Positions 1-4,881 of a DNA stretch of 5,491 nt are shown here, one piece after another. Under the pieces are notes generated by a model. That model saw nothing but the letters and a program-made list of their open reading frames with translations, was not told the origin of the DNA and did no database searches. The stretch is from positions 1 through 5,491 of the forward strand of contig JAKAPG010000119.1 in the NCBI GenBank assembly GCA_021823085.1. The letters are read 5' to 3'. Both the position numbers and the translations under genes were made by a program. Numbering within the stretch: the first letter of the stretch is position 1; every line of letters starts with the position of its first letter. Source of the DNA: Thermoplasmata archaeon (GTDB lineage: Archaea; Thermoplasmatota; Thermoplasmata; Lutacidiplasmatales; UBA184).

Positions 1-2
1 TA

Positions 3-431
3 GTTCTCGTGCTGGCCGCCATCGTCGTTTCGGTCGCCTTCGCGGGAGTCAACGGCGCAATGTCCTGGCTCGGTATCGGTGCGGTGCCGGGTGTGGTGGG
101 GTCCGTTGCCACCAGCCTTGCCACCGGGGCCGTCCTGGTGCTGATATACTACTACGGTGCGCGCCATCTCTCCGAGCTGCTGCTCGCAGTGGCGTCGCCC
201 ACCGAGCGTTCCCTCTTGGGTCGGGGAAGCTCCTGGATGGTCGTCGGTGCGATAGTGGGCTTGGGAGCGGCGTTCTCCCCGGTCTCTTGGGCGTTCAACG
301 GGTTCGTCGTGATCTCGTTGGCGATGATCCTCCCGGGAGTGGGGAACCTCTGTCGGGCGTACGACCTCTGGCTGGCCGAGCGCCATGCCGTTTGGAAGCC
401 GGCTCCCACGGCCGGAACGACCGCGGCATAG
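3..431 (+). CDS. Polytopic membrane protein, C-terminal part (5' end outside window)
   Basis: The reading frame is open to the left edge of the window, so the true start lies upstream; the GTG at position 9 is only the first possible start visible. Numbering from that GTG, hydrophobic stretches at about residues 2-22, 28-50, 76-96 and 98-115 look like four transmembrane helices. Between helices two and three is a short polar loop (residues 63-75, SPTERSLLGRGSS), and the protein ends in a polar tail of about 25 residues rich in Ala, Pro and Thr. The composition (Gly, Ala, Val, with few charges inside the helices) is that of a genuine membrane protein, not a shadow frame. I recognise no family motif, so the transported substrate or role is unknown. 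It ends at TAG 429-431 and is followed by a long gene-free stretch, so it is the last gene of whatever unit it belongs to. Confidence 0.75.
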   Translation, partial: VLVLAAIVVSVAFAGVNGAMSWLGIGAVPGVVGSVATSLATGAVLVLIYYYGARHLSELLLAVASPTERSLLGRGSSWMVVGAIVGLGAAFSPVSWAFNGFVVISLAMILPGVGNLCRAYDLWLAERHAVWKPAPTAGTTAA

Positions 432-519
432 GTCCGGGGTCGGCTCCACGACGCGGGAGCTCCCGAATCCCCGCAAGTGGCCGTGCCTACGCGCGGCTCC
501 GCATAGGCGCTGTACGATG

Positions 520-560
520 GCGACGAGCCACGCATCTCGAATCGGTGCGTGTCGCTCCGC
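520..560. other. Imperfect stem-loop, about 15 pairs, 7-base loop
   Basis: Bases 529-536 pair with 544-551 (eight pairs, one of them G-U), then 525-528 pair with 554-557 after a two-base bulge (552-553), then 520-522 pair with 558-560 after a two-base bulge on the other side (523-524). The loop is TCGAATC (537-543). This is the longest hairpin I found by eye in the gene-free stretch. The strand is undetermined, because the DNA symmetry allows folding of either transcript. No U-tract follows on either strand, so it is not a standard intrinsic terminator. Whether it is transcribed cannot be told from sequence alone. Confidence 0.35.
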
Positions 561-869
561 GATGCGCTCGGTCAGCGTGCCGCGCCGAAACCGGCCCGAA
601 CGCAACACCCCGACCTCGAAGTCCCACCTCTCTCTCGGACCGATCGATGCTAGCCTCCCAGAGTCCGTGCACGGCGTCCCCGGGCGCGAGAGGCAGGTCG
701 GAGCCAGGAACGGGCGTGCTCCTCTCGGAGGCCGGGCGGCTTGAGCGGCCGGGCCGTCGACGTGTCGCGACGCGAAGCGATCGGGGCCGGAAAGCGCGGG
801 GTGAGCCCCGTTAGGTGGGAGGGGTCTTGCCGAAGGCTCGCAGGCTCGTCTCGAGCTCGCGCCGACGCT

Positions 870-894
870 GCACGATCGTGCGGTGCCGGCACCG
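870..894. promoter_or_regulatory. Two abutting palindromes upstream of the GYD gene promoter
   Basis: GCACGATCGTGC (870-881) and CGGTGCCGGCACCG (881-894) are each perfect palindromes and share one base, with centres 12 bases apart. They lie about 12 bases before the TATA box at 906-913, roughly 40-64 bases before the predicted transcription start. Perfect dyads at this spot suit binding of a dimeric helix-turn-helix regulator, which is inference. Single palindromes of this length are expected by chance in DNA this GC-rich; it is the pairing and position that make them notable. Confidence 0.35.
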
Positions 895-905
895 GCGTTG
901 GAGGG

Positions 906-913
906 TTAAATAC
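906..913 (+). promoter_or_regulatory. Archaeal TATA box for the GYD-domain gene
   Basis: TTAAATAC is a sharp AT-rich island in very GC-rich surroundings. Its centre is about 25 bases before the ATG at 934, the usual distance from an archaeal TATA box to the transcription start. The mRNA would therefore begin at or next to the start codon (leaderless), which agrees with the lack of a Shine-Dalgarno sequence before that ATG. Confidence 0.6.
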
Positions 914-933
914 GCCGCGCCGGATGCCCAGCC

Positions 934-1221
934 ATGCCGAGCTACATCGTGCTCGTCAAGCTGACCCCCCGGGCAAAGCAGAACATGCCCGAAGCCCTGA
1001 AGGCCCGCGACCGGACGTGGAGCGAGTTCGAGCATCACGGGCTCAAGATCACCCCGTATTCGACGCTGGGTCGGTTCGACTCGGTGCTCTTTTTGGAGTC
1101 TCCGACCGAGGAGCTCGTGGTCCGGTTCCTGATGGCCGCCGGGGCCTCGGGCAACATCGAGACCGAGACACTGCGAGCGTTCTCCGAGGCCGAGAGCCAG
1201 AAGCTGCGCCCCTCCTCCTGA
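934..1221 (+). CDS. GYD-domain protein
   Basis: This 95-residue protein matches the GYD domain family (PF08734) over nearly its whole length. It opens with the typical strand PSYIVLVKLT (2-11), then a helix carrying charged residues (about 15-33), then the motif that names the family, here in the form LGRFD (45-49), a strand VLFLE (51-55), a second helix (57-70), and the conserved end GNIETETLRAFS (73-84). The fold is expected to be a small ferredoxin-like alpha/beta barrel, probably a dimer. The family has no established biochemical function; distant relatives include dimeric alpha/beta-barrel proteins and small-ligand sensors. The ATG at 934 is chosen because the homologous N-terminus begins there and a TATA box sits 25 bases upstream. 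A GC-rich hairpin follows the stop. The next gene lies 140 bases downstream on the same strand and may be separately transcribed. Confidence 0.9.
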   Translation: MPSYIVLVKLTPRAKQNMPEALKARDRTWSEFEHHGLKITPYSTLGRFDSVLFLESPTEELVVRFLMAAGASGNIETETLRAFSEAESQKLRPSS

Positions 1222-1236
1222 TCCGATCGCACCGCA

Positions 1237-1253
1237 GCGGCCCCCCGGGCCGC
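1237..1253. other. GC-rich hairpin after the GYD gene
   Basis: GCGGCCC (1237-1243) and GGGCCGC (1247-1253) form a perfect seven-pair, all-GC stem around a CCC loop, starting 16 bases after the GYD stop codon. It could mark or protect the 3' end of that transcript. There is no following T-run, so calling it a terminator would go beyond the sequence; archaeal termination usually depends on T-rich stretches, not hairpins. Confidence 0.35.
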
Positions 1254-1361
1254 GGGCGCACCCTCTATGGTTATCTCAAGACGGGAGTTGGGAGGCCGGG
1301 TCCGGACTCTGCGTAGGCTCGGGCGACTTCGCCTGGGGGCGATGCGCTCCGGACGAAGACG

Positions 1362-1724
1362 ATGACGGCGCGTCAGACCGCGGAGGACCTCGTGCGGCTC
1401 TTGGGGCGAATCTCCGGCGGCGCGGTCCGTGCGACGGTGGATGGCCGACCGTTCGCCGAGCTGGACGGAGAACATCGGACATTGACGGTGGAGGTGGGCT
1501 CGTGGCTCGAGCACGGTCCCCGGGGACGCGCGCTTCTCCGCGAGAGCCACGTCAACCTTTGGGAAGCGCGCGGGATACCGGGGGCGCTGGCCCGTTCCGG
1601 CTGGAGCGTGCGATTCCGAGACGGTGCCGAGGAGGTGATCCGACTGGGGCGCGACGCGAGCGCGCTCACCGGTCACGTGCACGTGGCGCCGGCGGCGCTG
1701 TGGAAGCTGCGGCGGTATCTCTAA
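1362..1724 (+). CDS. Hypothetical protein of 120 residues
   Basis: I do not recognise this family. The translation has the look of a real soluble alpha/beta protein: an amphipathic N-terminal helix (about residues 3-17, TAEDLVRLLGRI), then alternating short strands (22-27, 39-45), a central segment with conserved-looking Trp and Leu (W48, L66, W67), a small hydrophobic turn IPGALARSGW (72-81) and strands VRF and EVIRLGR (83-97), finishing with a basic helix (LWKLRRYL, 113-120). No signal peptide or membrane helix is visible. The ATG at 1362 is the only reasonable start, since an in-frame stop lies at 1314-1316 and no GTG or TTG occurs in between. No TATA box is evident at the leaderless distance; an AT-richer patch at 1265-1276 would give a leader of about 65 bases, or the gene may be read through from the GYD gene. 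Its TAA overlaps the stop of the convergent 78-residue gene. Confidence 0.7.
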   Translation: MTARQTAEDLVRLLGRISGGAVRATVDGRPFAELDGEHRTLTVEVGSWLEHGPRGRALLRESHVNLWEARGIPGALARSGWSVRFRDGAEEVIRLGRDASALTGHVHVAPAALWKLRRYL

Positions 1725-1957
1725 CCGTGGAGCCGGGCCACCGTCGCGGAGGAGTGCGCTTCCTTCTCCGCGTCCGTCAGGTCCCGCATGTGGACGGAGA
1801 CGGAGAGCGTCCCCGAGAGGTGCAATCCGAGGCGACTGTCGCCCAGCGAGAGCGTTAGTCCGTCCAATCGAACGTCGAGCTGGCTGTGCTTGTCCGTAAG
1901 GGCTTCGATCACGCCCTCCATCAGGCCGCGGGTGACTTCTTCCGAACTATCGGTCAC
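1721..1957 (-). CDS. Small beta-rich hypothetical protein, 78 residues
   Basis: Read from a GTG at 1957, this gives an acidic N-terminal helix (about residues 3-20, EEVTRGLMEGVIEAL), then a run in which hydrophobic residues alternate with polar ones (28-56, LDVRLDGLTLSLGDSRLGLHLSG and onward), which suggests three or four beta strands, then a charged helical tail beginning RDLTDAEKEAH (58-68). That regular pattern is unlikely from a noncoding frame. I recognise no family and can assign no function. GTG 1957 is chosen because an in-frame stop lies just upstream (1961-1963) and GAGGT stands five bases before the codon; the next in-frame Met is residue 13. It converges on the 120-residue gene with a four-base stop overlap and is divergent from the SIS gene, 136 bases away. 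Confidence 0.65.
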   Translation of the reverse strand: MTDSSEEVTRGLMEGVIEALTDKHSQLDVRLDGLTLSLGDSRLGLHLSGTLSVSVHMRDLTDAEKEAHSSATVARLHG

Positions 1958-1962
1958 GATCT

Positions 1963-1967
1963 ACCTC
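1963..1967 (-). promoter_or_regulatory. Shine-Dalgarno sequence for the GTG start at 1957
   Basis: On the minus strand GAGGT stands five bases before the GTG. It matches the anti-Shine-Dalgarno end of 16S rRNA well and helps decide this start codon. It is the clearest ribosome binding site in the window; the neighbouring genes appear to lack one. It implies that this mRNA has at least a short leader. Confidence 0.4.
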
Positions 1968-2058
1968 GAAGGATCATAGACGCGCCGGGATTTCAATCCT
2001 CGCGGGATCGCCGATCCGGTCCCCCGCCGGGGGTCGACCGCAGGGCGCGGGAGCGAGG

Positions 2059-2070
2059 AAACCATAGTAT
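2059..2070 (+). promoter_or_regulatory. Probable TATA/BRE element for the SIS gene
   Basis: AAACCATAGTAT is an isolated AT-rich patch whose TATA-like part (CATAGTAT, 2063-2070) is centred about 27 bases before the ATG at 2094. The spacing suits a leaderless archaeal transcript, and no ribosome binding site precedes that ATG. The match to a consensus TATA box is only moderate. Confidence 0.4.
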
Positions 2071-2093
2071 CGGGCGCTCCTCCCGTCCTTCGG

Positions 2094-3104
2094 ATGACGC
2101 ACTTCCGCTTCGACGAGCAGGTCGCCTCCGAGCCAAGCGCCGTGCGGGAGGTCCTGGAACGGACGGAGGTGCCGGAACTGGATCCGGGCCGGCCCATCGT
2201 CTTCACGGGCATCGGGACGTCGCTGCACGCCTGCCGGATCGCGGCCGCCTGGGTGGCCCAATTGACCGGAGGTCGGGTCCGTCCGGTCGCGCTGGAGGCC
2301 CATCGGCTGGGACTCTCCGGTCCGCTGCGGCCCGACGACCAGATCGTGGTGGTGAGCCATCGCGGTACCAAGACGTATCCGAACCGCGTACTCATGCGGG
2401 CGAAGTCGGTCGGCGCCCGCACCGTCCTGGTGACCGGATATGGCGCGGAGCACCCCTTTGGCGACCGGGTGCTCCGAACCTGCCGCGATGAGACGGCCAG
2501 TACTCACACCGTCTCCTACGTTACCGCTCTCGCCGTCCTGGGGCTTCTTGTCGCGCCCCTCGCCGAAAACGGCGGGCGGGAGTTCACTTCGGACCTCTTC
2601 CGGGTCCCCGAGCAGATGGAACGGACGCTGGCGCTGCCCATCCCGGCCGAAGTCGTCGGAGACCTCGCCTCCCGTTCCCATCTCCTGCTCACCGGGTTCG
2701 GGCTCGACGAGGTCACCGCGGAGGAGGCGGCCCTGAAGCTGAAGGAGGGAGCGTACCTCTGGGCGGAAGGGATGTCGGAGGAGTTCGCCCTCCACGGGAC
2801 CCCGGCCGTGTTCCAGAAGGGGATGGCGGCGGTGCTGATCGTCCCCGACGAGGACGATGGCGGACGATGTCCCGCCCTTCGCGGCCTGCTGGAAGAGATC
2901 GGGGTCAAGGTCGTTTCCTGCGGAATCAAGGAGGGGTCCGACCTGAGGTTCGTCGGAGGCAGCCTTCTCACCCGGCCGCTCGTCTCCATCCTTCCGTTAC
3001 AGAGGTTGGTCGGAGAACTGGCCCGCCTCCGAGGGACGAACCCCGACACCACCCGGAGTGACGTCGAGCCATGGGCCTCGGCGATCGGCCGGGTCAAGTT
3101 GTAG
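2094..3104 (+). CDS. Double SIS-domain sugar-phosphate isomerase-like protein (GlmS isomerase-domain relative)
   Basis: This 336-residue protein has two SIS (sugar isomerase) domains and corresponds to the isomerase half of glucosamine-6-phosphate synthase, without the N-terminal glutaminase domain. SIS 1 covers about residues 20-155, with the sugar-phosphate loop GIGTSLHA (39-46) and SHRGTK (88-93), the counterpart of SQSGET in GlmS. SIS 2 covers about 185-310, with ALKLKEGAYLWAEG (213-226) and EEFALHG (229-235) matching the GlmS segment that carries the catalytic Glu and His; E218 and H234 are kept. The C-terminal tail GTNPDTTRSD (314-323) matches the family tail, but the Lys that opens the sugar ring in GlmS is not apparent at its usual place. 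It is expected to be a cytoplasmic dimer handling a hexose or amino-sugar phosphate. AgaS- or FrlB-like deaminase or deglycase activity is possible. The substrate cannot be told from sequence. Confidence 0.88.
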   Translation: MTHFRFDEQVASEPSAVREVLERTEVPELDPGRPIVFTGIGTSLHACRIAAAWVAQLTGGRVRPVALEAHRLGLSGPLRPDDQIVVVSHRGTKTYPNRVLMRAKSVGARTVLVTGYGAEHPFGDRVLRTCRDETASTHTVSYVTALAVLGLLVAPLAENGGREFTSDLFRVPEQMERTLALPIPAEVVGDLASRSHLLLTGFGLDEVTAEEAALKLKEGAYLWAEGMSEEFALHGTPAVFQKGMAAVLIVPDEDDGGRCPALRGLLEEIGVKVVSCGIKEGSDLRFVGGSLLTRPLVSILPLQRLVGELARLRGTNPDTTRSDVEPWASAIGRVKL

Positions 3105-3119
3105 GGCCCCGCGCGGCCC
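3104..3119. other. Short GC hairpin at the end of the SIS gene
   Basis: GGGCC (3104-3108) can pair with GGCCC (3115-3119) around a six-base loop, beginning on the last base of the stop codon. It lies in the 139-base gap between two convergent genes. There is no T-rich stretch after it. The remainder of this gap shows nothing else I can name. It may be chance in such GC-rich sequence. Confidence 0.2.
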
Positions 3120-3243
3120 GACACCCATCGTCCTCAGAAGCCCGGAGCGTCGCGCCTCCTGCGCACGGCCCCCCGCGCCGGACGGTGGCTCGCCTCGCTT
3201 CCCGCGTCGGATACGGAAGACGGCGCGTGCGGGCCAACGCCGA

Positions 3244-3699
3244 TCAACGGACGGCTTTTCGGACGAGCGCGGCGATCCGTTCCTCTCCCTCGGGGCTCAG
3301 CCCGTGGAGCGCGAAGGAGGTGGCCCAGATCTCACCGTCGTCGAGACGCGCGCCGTCGTTGAAGCCGAACGTTCCGTATCTTGCCCCGAACCGGCAGGCC
3401 GGCTGGAAGAAGCAGAGGACGTCGCCGTCCTTCGTGTACGCCGGCATCCCGTACCAGAGCCTCGGGGAGAGTGCGGGCGCGGCCGCGGTGACCATCGAGT
3501 GCAGCCGCAGTCCCATCGAGCGGTCGGGTTCCGGAAGCGCGGAGATCTTGGCGAGGACGGCCCGCTCGTCGGCCGCGCGATCCTTTCCCCACACGATCTT
3601 CTGCTCTCGGACGCGGTCCCGCATCGCAGCTCGTTCGTCGTCCGTGAACCGGCCGGCGGACTTCTTTGGCCGGCTCGTCCGTCGCTTCGGTTCGGCCAT
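3244..3699 (-). CDS. DUF1801 family protein (YdhG-like)
   Basis: The 151-residue product strongly resembles DUF1801 proteins. A basic tail (residues 5-17) is followed by FTDDERAAMRDRVREQK (18-34), a charged helix, then VLAKISALPEPDRSM (48-62), the conserved core WYGMPAYTKDGDVLCFFQPA (82-101), and the family end FNDGARLDDGEIWATSFAL (113-131) with a closing helix ERIAALVRKAV. DUF1801 belongs to the YjbR/CyaY-like fold group. Some members have been called iron chaperones, but the activity of this subgroup is not established. A GTG four codons upstream (3711) could extend it by MPCT. I prefer the ATG at 3699 because the TATA-like GTTTAAG is centred 28 bases before it, against only 16 before the GTG, and because homologues begin near this point. 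It is divergent from the methyltransferase and convergent with the SIS gene. Confidence 0.88.
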   Translation of the reverse strand: MAEPKRRTSRPKKSAGRFTDDERAAMRDRVREQKIVWGKDRAADERAVLAKISALPEPDRSMGLRLHSMVTAAAPALSPRLWYGMPAYTKDGDVLCFFQPACRFGARYGTFGFNDGARLDDGEIWATSFALHGLSPEGEERIAALVRKAVR

Positions 3700-3723
3700 G
3701 GTACACGGCACGGCCCCGAGTCG

Positions 3724-3730
3724 CTTAAAC
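3724..3730 (-). promoter_or_regulatory. TATA box for the DUF1801 gene
   Basis: On the minus strand GTTTAAG is the only AT-rich element in the divergent region near this gene. Its centre is about 28 bases before the ATG at 3699, which fits a leaderless or nearly leaderless archaeal transcript and argues against the earlier GTG at 3711. Confidence 0.5.
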
Positions 3731-3771
3731 CCGGGGGGCGAGCCGCTACGAGCGCCGAAGGTCCGCGTGTC

Positions 3772-3810
3772 GGTCGAAGGAGGGGGCGGTCGAATCCGCC
3801 GACCGACCGG
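3772..3810. repeat. Cluster of CGGTCG repeats in the divergent promoter region
   Basis: CGGTCGAA occurs twice in direct orientation (3772-3779 and 3787-3794), 15 bases apart, followed by two overlapping inverted copies of the core, CGACCG at 3800-3805 and 3804-3809. The second direct copy and the first inverted copy (3787-3792 with 3800-3805) can form a hairpin. The cluster lies between the DUF1801 promoter and the methyltransferase start. It could be an operator acting on either gene; no regulator family can be assigned from it. An eight-C run (3846-3853) lies further on in the same gap. Confidence 0.3.
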
Positions 3811-3965
3811 TCTCCTCGACGGCCGAGTTCGCGCGATTCCCGTGGCCCCCCCCAGGCCGAACGGCTCCCCAGATACGCCTGTCGGTCTCGGCGGCGAGCG
3901 AGAAGTCCCACGAAGCGTGTCGGCGCCGGTTTCATCCGCCGGGGCGCCTCCGCACGACGAACCTC

Positions 3966-4733
3966 ATGGCCCCATCCGTTCCGCTCCGCGAAGGTCGCCG
4001 CGTCTTCGGCGCCGATCCCGCGACCTTCAACCGCGCCCGCCCGGGCTACCCCGACCGGGTGTACGAGATCCTTCGGACCCGCTGCGGTCTGACGCCGGGA
4101 GCGCGGGTCTTCGAGGTAGGCGCGGGGACCGGGATCGCCACGCGCGGGCTATTGGACCAGGGAGCCCGACCGCTCACCGTCATCGAACCCGACCGGAGGA
4201 TGGCCCGGTACTTGCTGGGCACGCTCGGTCCACGCCGCGACCGTGTTCACCCGGTACTGCACCCGTTCGAGACCGCGTCGCTGCCCACGGCGAGCTTCGA
4301 TCTCGGCGTGGCCGCCACCAGTTTCCACTGGATCTCCGAGCGCGCAGGATTGCGAAGGGTCGCTCGCCTTCTTCGGCCGGGCGGATGGTGGGCGGAGTGG
4401 GGAAATCGCCATGGCGACCCGTCGCGGAGGTGTTCGTACATCGCCGCAATCCAGCCGCTGTACCGAACGCTTCTGGGCCGGGGATACCGCGCCCCCCCCG
4501 GGAGGCGGCTTACGGCGCAGCGAGAGAAGCACGTGACCGCGCTCCGATCGAGCGGAGACTTTGAGCGAATCTCCTGCGAACTCGTTCGCTGGAAGGTCGA
4601 ACGGACGTCGGCCGAAGTGACGGAGCTGTGGTCGACATTTTCGGAGGTCATTTCCCTGGCTCCGAAACGGCGTCGGTGGTTCCTGACGGAGATGCGTCGG
4701 GTCGCGGACGAGGAGTTCGGGGGAAGGTCGTGA
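3966..4733 (+). CDS. Class I SAM-dependent methyltransferase
   Basis: This 255-residue protein has the Rossmann-fold methyltransferase pattern. After an N-terminal helix region with the family-typical FNRARPGYPDRVYEIL (21-36) comes motif I, VFEVGAGTGIATRGL (48-62), which binds S-adenosylmethionine. The acidic end of strand 2 is VIEPD (72-76, with E74 or D76 expected to contact the ribose). The post-strand-4 motif is FDLGVAATSFHW (111-122), followed by VARLLRPGGWWAEW (132-145). The C-terminal part (about 195-250) looks like the alpha-helical cap seen in relatives that end in a RWxxERxxxxxEVxELWSTFSEV-type segment. The acceptor is unknown; the subfamily is usually annotated only as methyltransferase type 11 or 25. 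ATG 3966 is chosen for position and homology. No ribosome binding site is visible, and only a weak TTTCAT (3930-3935) precedes it. Codons at 4491-4499 contain an eight-C run, yet the downstream frame still looks like the family. Confidence 0.9.
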   Translation: MAPSVPLREGRRVFGADPATFNRARPGYPDRVYEILRTRCGLTPGARVFEVGAGTGIATRGLLDQGARPLTVIEPDRRMARYLLGTLGPRRDRVHPVLHPFETASLPTASFDLGVAATSFHWISERAGLRRVARLLRPGGWWAEWGNRHGDPSRRCSYIAAIQPLYRTLLGRGYRAPPGRRLTAQREKHVTALRSSGDFERISCELVRWKVERTSAEVTELWSTFSEVISLAPKRRRWFLTEMRRVADEEFGGRS

Positions 4734-4800
4734 TCCCGATCCTTACCCCGGTCTACACGGCCCGACGGCGCTGAAGCGGTACTGGCTCGGCTCGGGGGGG

Positions 4801-4814
4801 CTCCTCGCGAGGAG
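4801..4814. other. 14-base palindrome between convergent genes
   Basis: CTCCTCGCGAGGAG is a perfect palindrome in the 148-base gap between the methyltransferase and the cyclase-like gene, directly after a run of seven G (4794-4800). As RNA it would make a five-pair stem with a CGCG loop on either strand. It could be a 3'-end hairpin for one or both genes, but no T-run accompanies it. Chance occurrence is quite possible. Confidence 0.2.
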
Positions 4815-4881
4815 GTTCGTCGGGGGCTTTGCGCGTTCGGGCAACCCCGGGGAGATCAGAGAGGCCGAGAGGGGTCCGGGA

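Larger units (their letters stand above)
432..933. other. Gene-free stretch of about 500 bases with several inverted repeats
   Basis: No convincing protein gene lies here: the open frames on both strands give Arg-, Pro- and Ser-rich translations with no hydrophobic core pattern, as expected from GC-rich noncoding DNA. Visible structure includes an imperfect stem-loop at 520-560, a 10-base palindrome at 665-674 (CCGTGCACGG), a small hairpin at 721-731 (CCTC/GAGG), a hairpin at 797-810 (CGGGG-TGAG-CCCCG) and paired palindromes at 870-894. I looked for RNase P RNA, SRP RNA and tRNA hallmarks and found none. It could be a long regulatory region, a decayed gene, or hold an unrecognised noncoding RNA. 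Apart from the TATA box at its right end I see no clear promoter inside it. Confidence 0.5.

Noticed and set aside
537..543. T-loop-like TCGAATC in the 520-560 stem
   Set aside because: The stem is eight continuous pairs, not five, and the loop register is off by one from the tRNA consensus; there is no cloverleaf context.
287..814. Plus-strand open frames in the gene-free stretch (287-814 and 385-744)
   Set aside because: They begin inside the membrane-protein gene, are extremely Arg-rich, and have no hydrophobic pattern or recognisable motif.
741..1316. Plus-strand open frame of 191 codons across the GYD promoter
   Set aside because: It covers the GYD gene in another frame, and its product is low-complexity Arg/Gly/Ser. 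The TATA box and GYD homology support the 934 start instead.
1035..1682. Minus-strand open frame of 215 codons
   Set aside because: It overlaps the GYD and 120-residue genes in antisense and has shadow-like composition (Arg, Pro, Ser). The GYD gene is certain, so this frame is unlikely.
1974..2795. Minus-strand open frame of 273 codons opposite the SIS gene
   Set aside because: The opposite strand carries clear SIS motifs. This frame is their antisense shadow and lacks any recognisable domain.
3700..3711. GTG at 3711 as start of the DUF1801 gene
   Set aside because: It adds only four residues and lies too close (about 16 bases) to the TATA-like element. The ATG at 3699 fits promoter spacing and homologue length better.
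3785..3800. tRNA T-arm-like hairpin (GGCGG-TCGAAT-CCGCC)
   Set aside because: The loop has six bases instead of seven, and no D arm, anticodon arm or acceptor stem can be built around it.
3071..4564. Very long plus-strand open frame (497 codons)
   Set aside because: The translation is Arg/Pro/Ser-rich with no family features. It runs antisense across the DUF1801 gene and out of frame with the methyltransferase, both well supported; it is an artefact of high GC content.
4730..4774. Tiny GTG-started frame overlapping the methyltransferase stop (GTGA)
   Set aside because: It runs only 14 codons before a stop, with no ribosome binding site other than coding sequence and no recognisable content.
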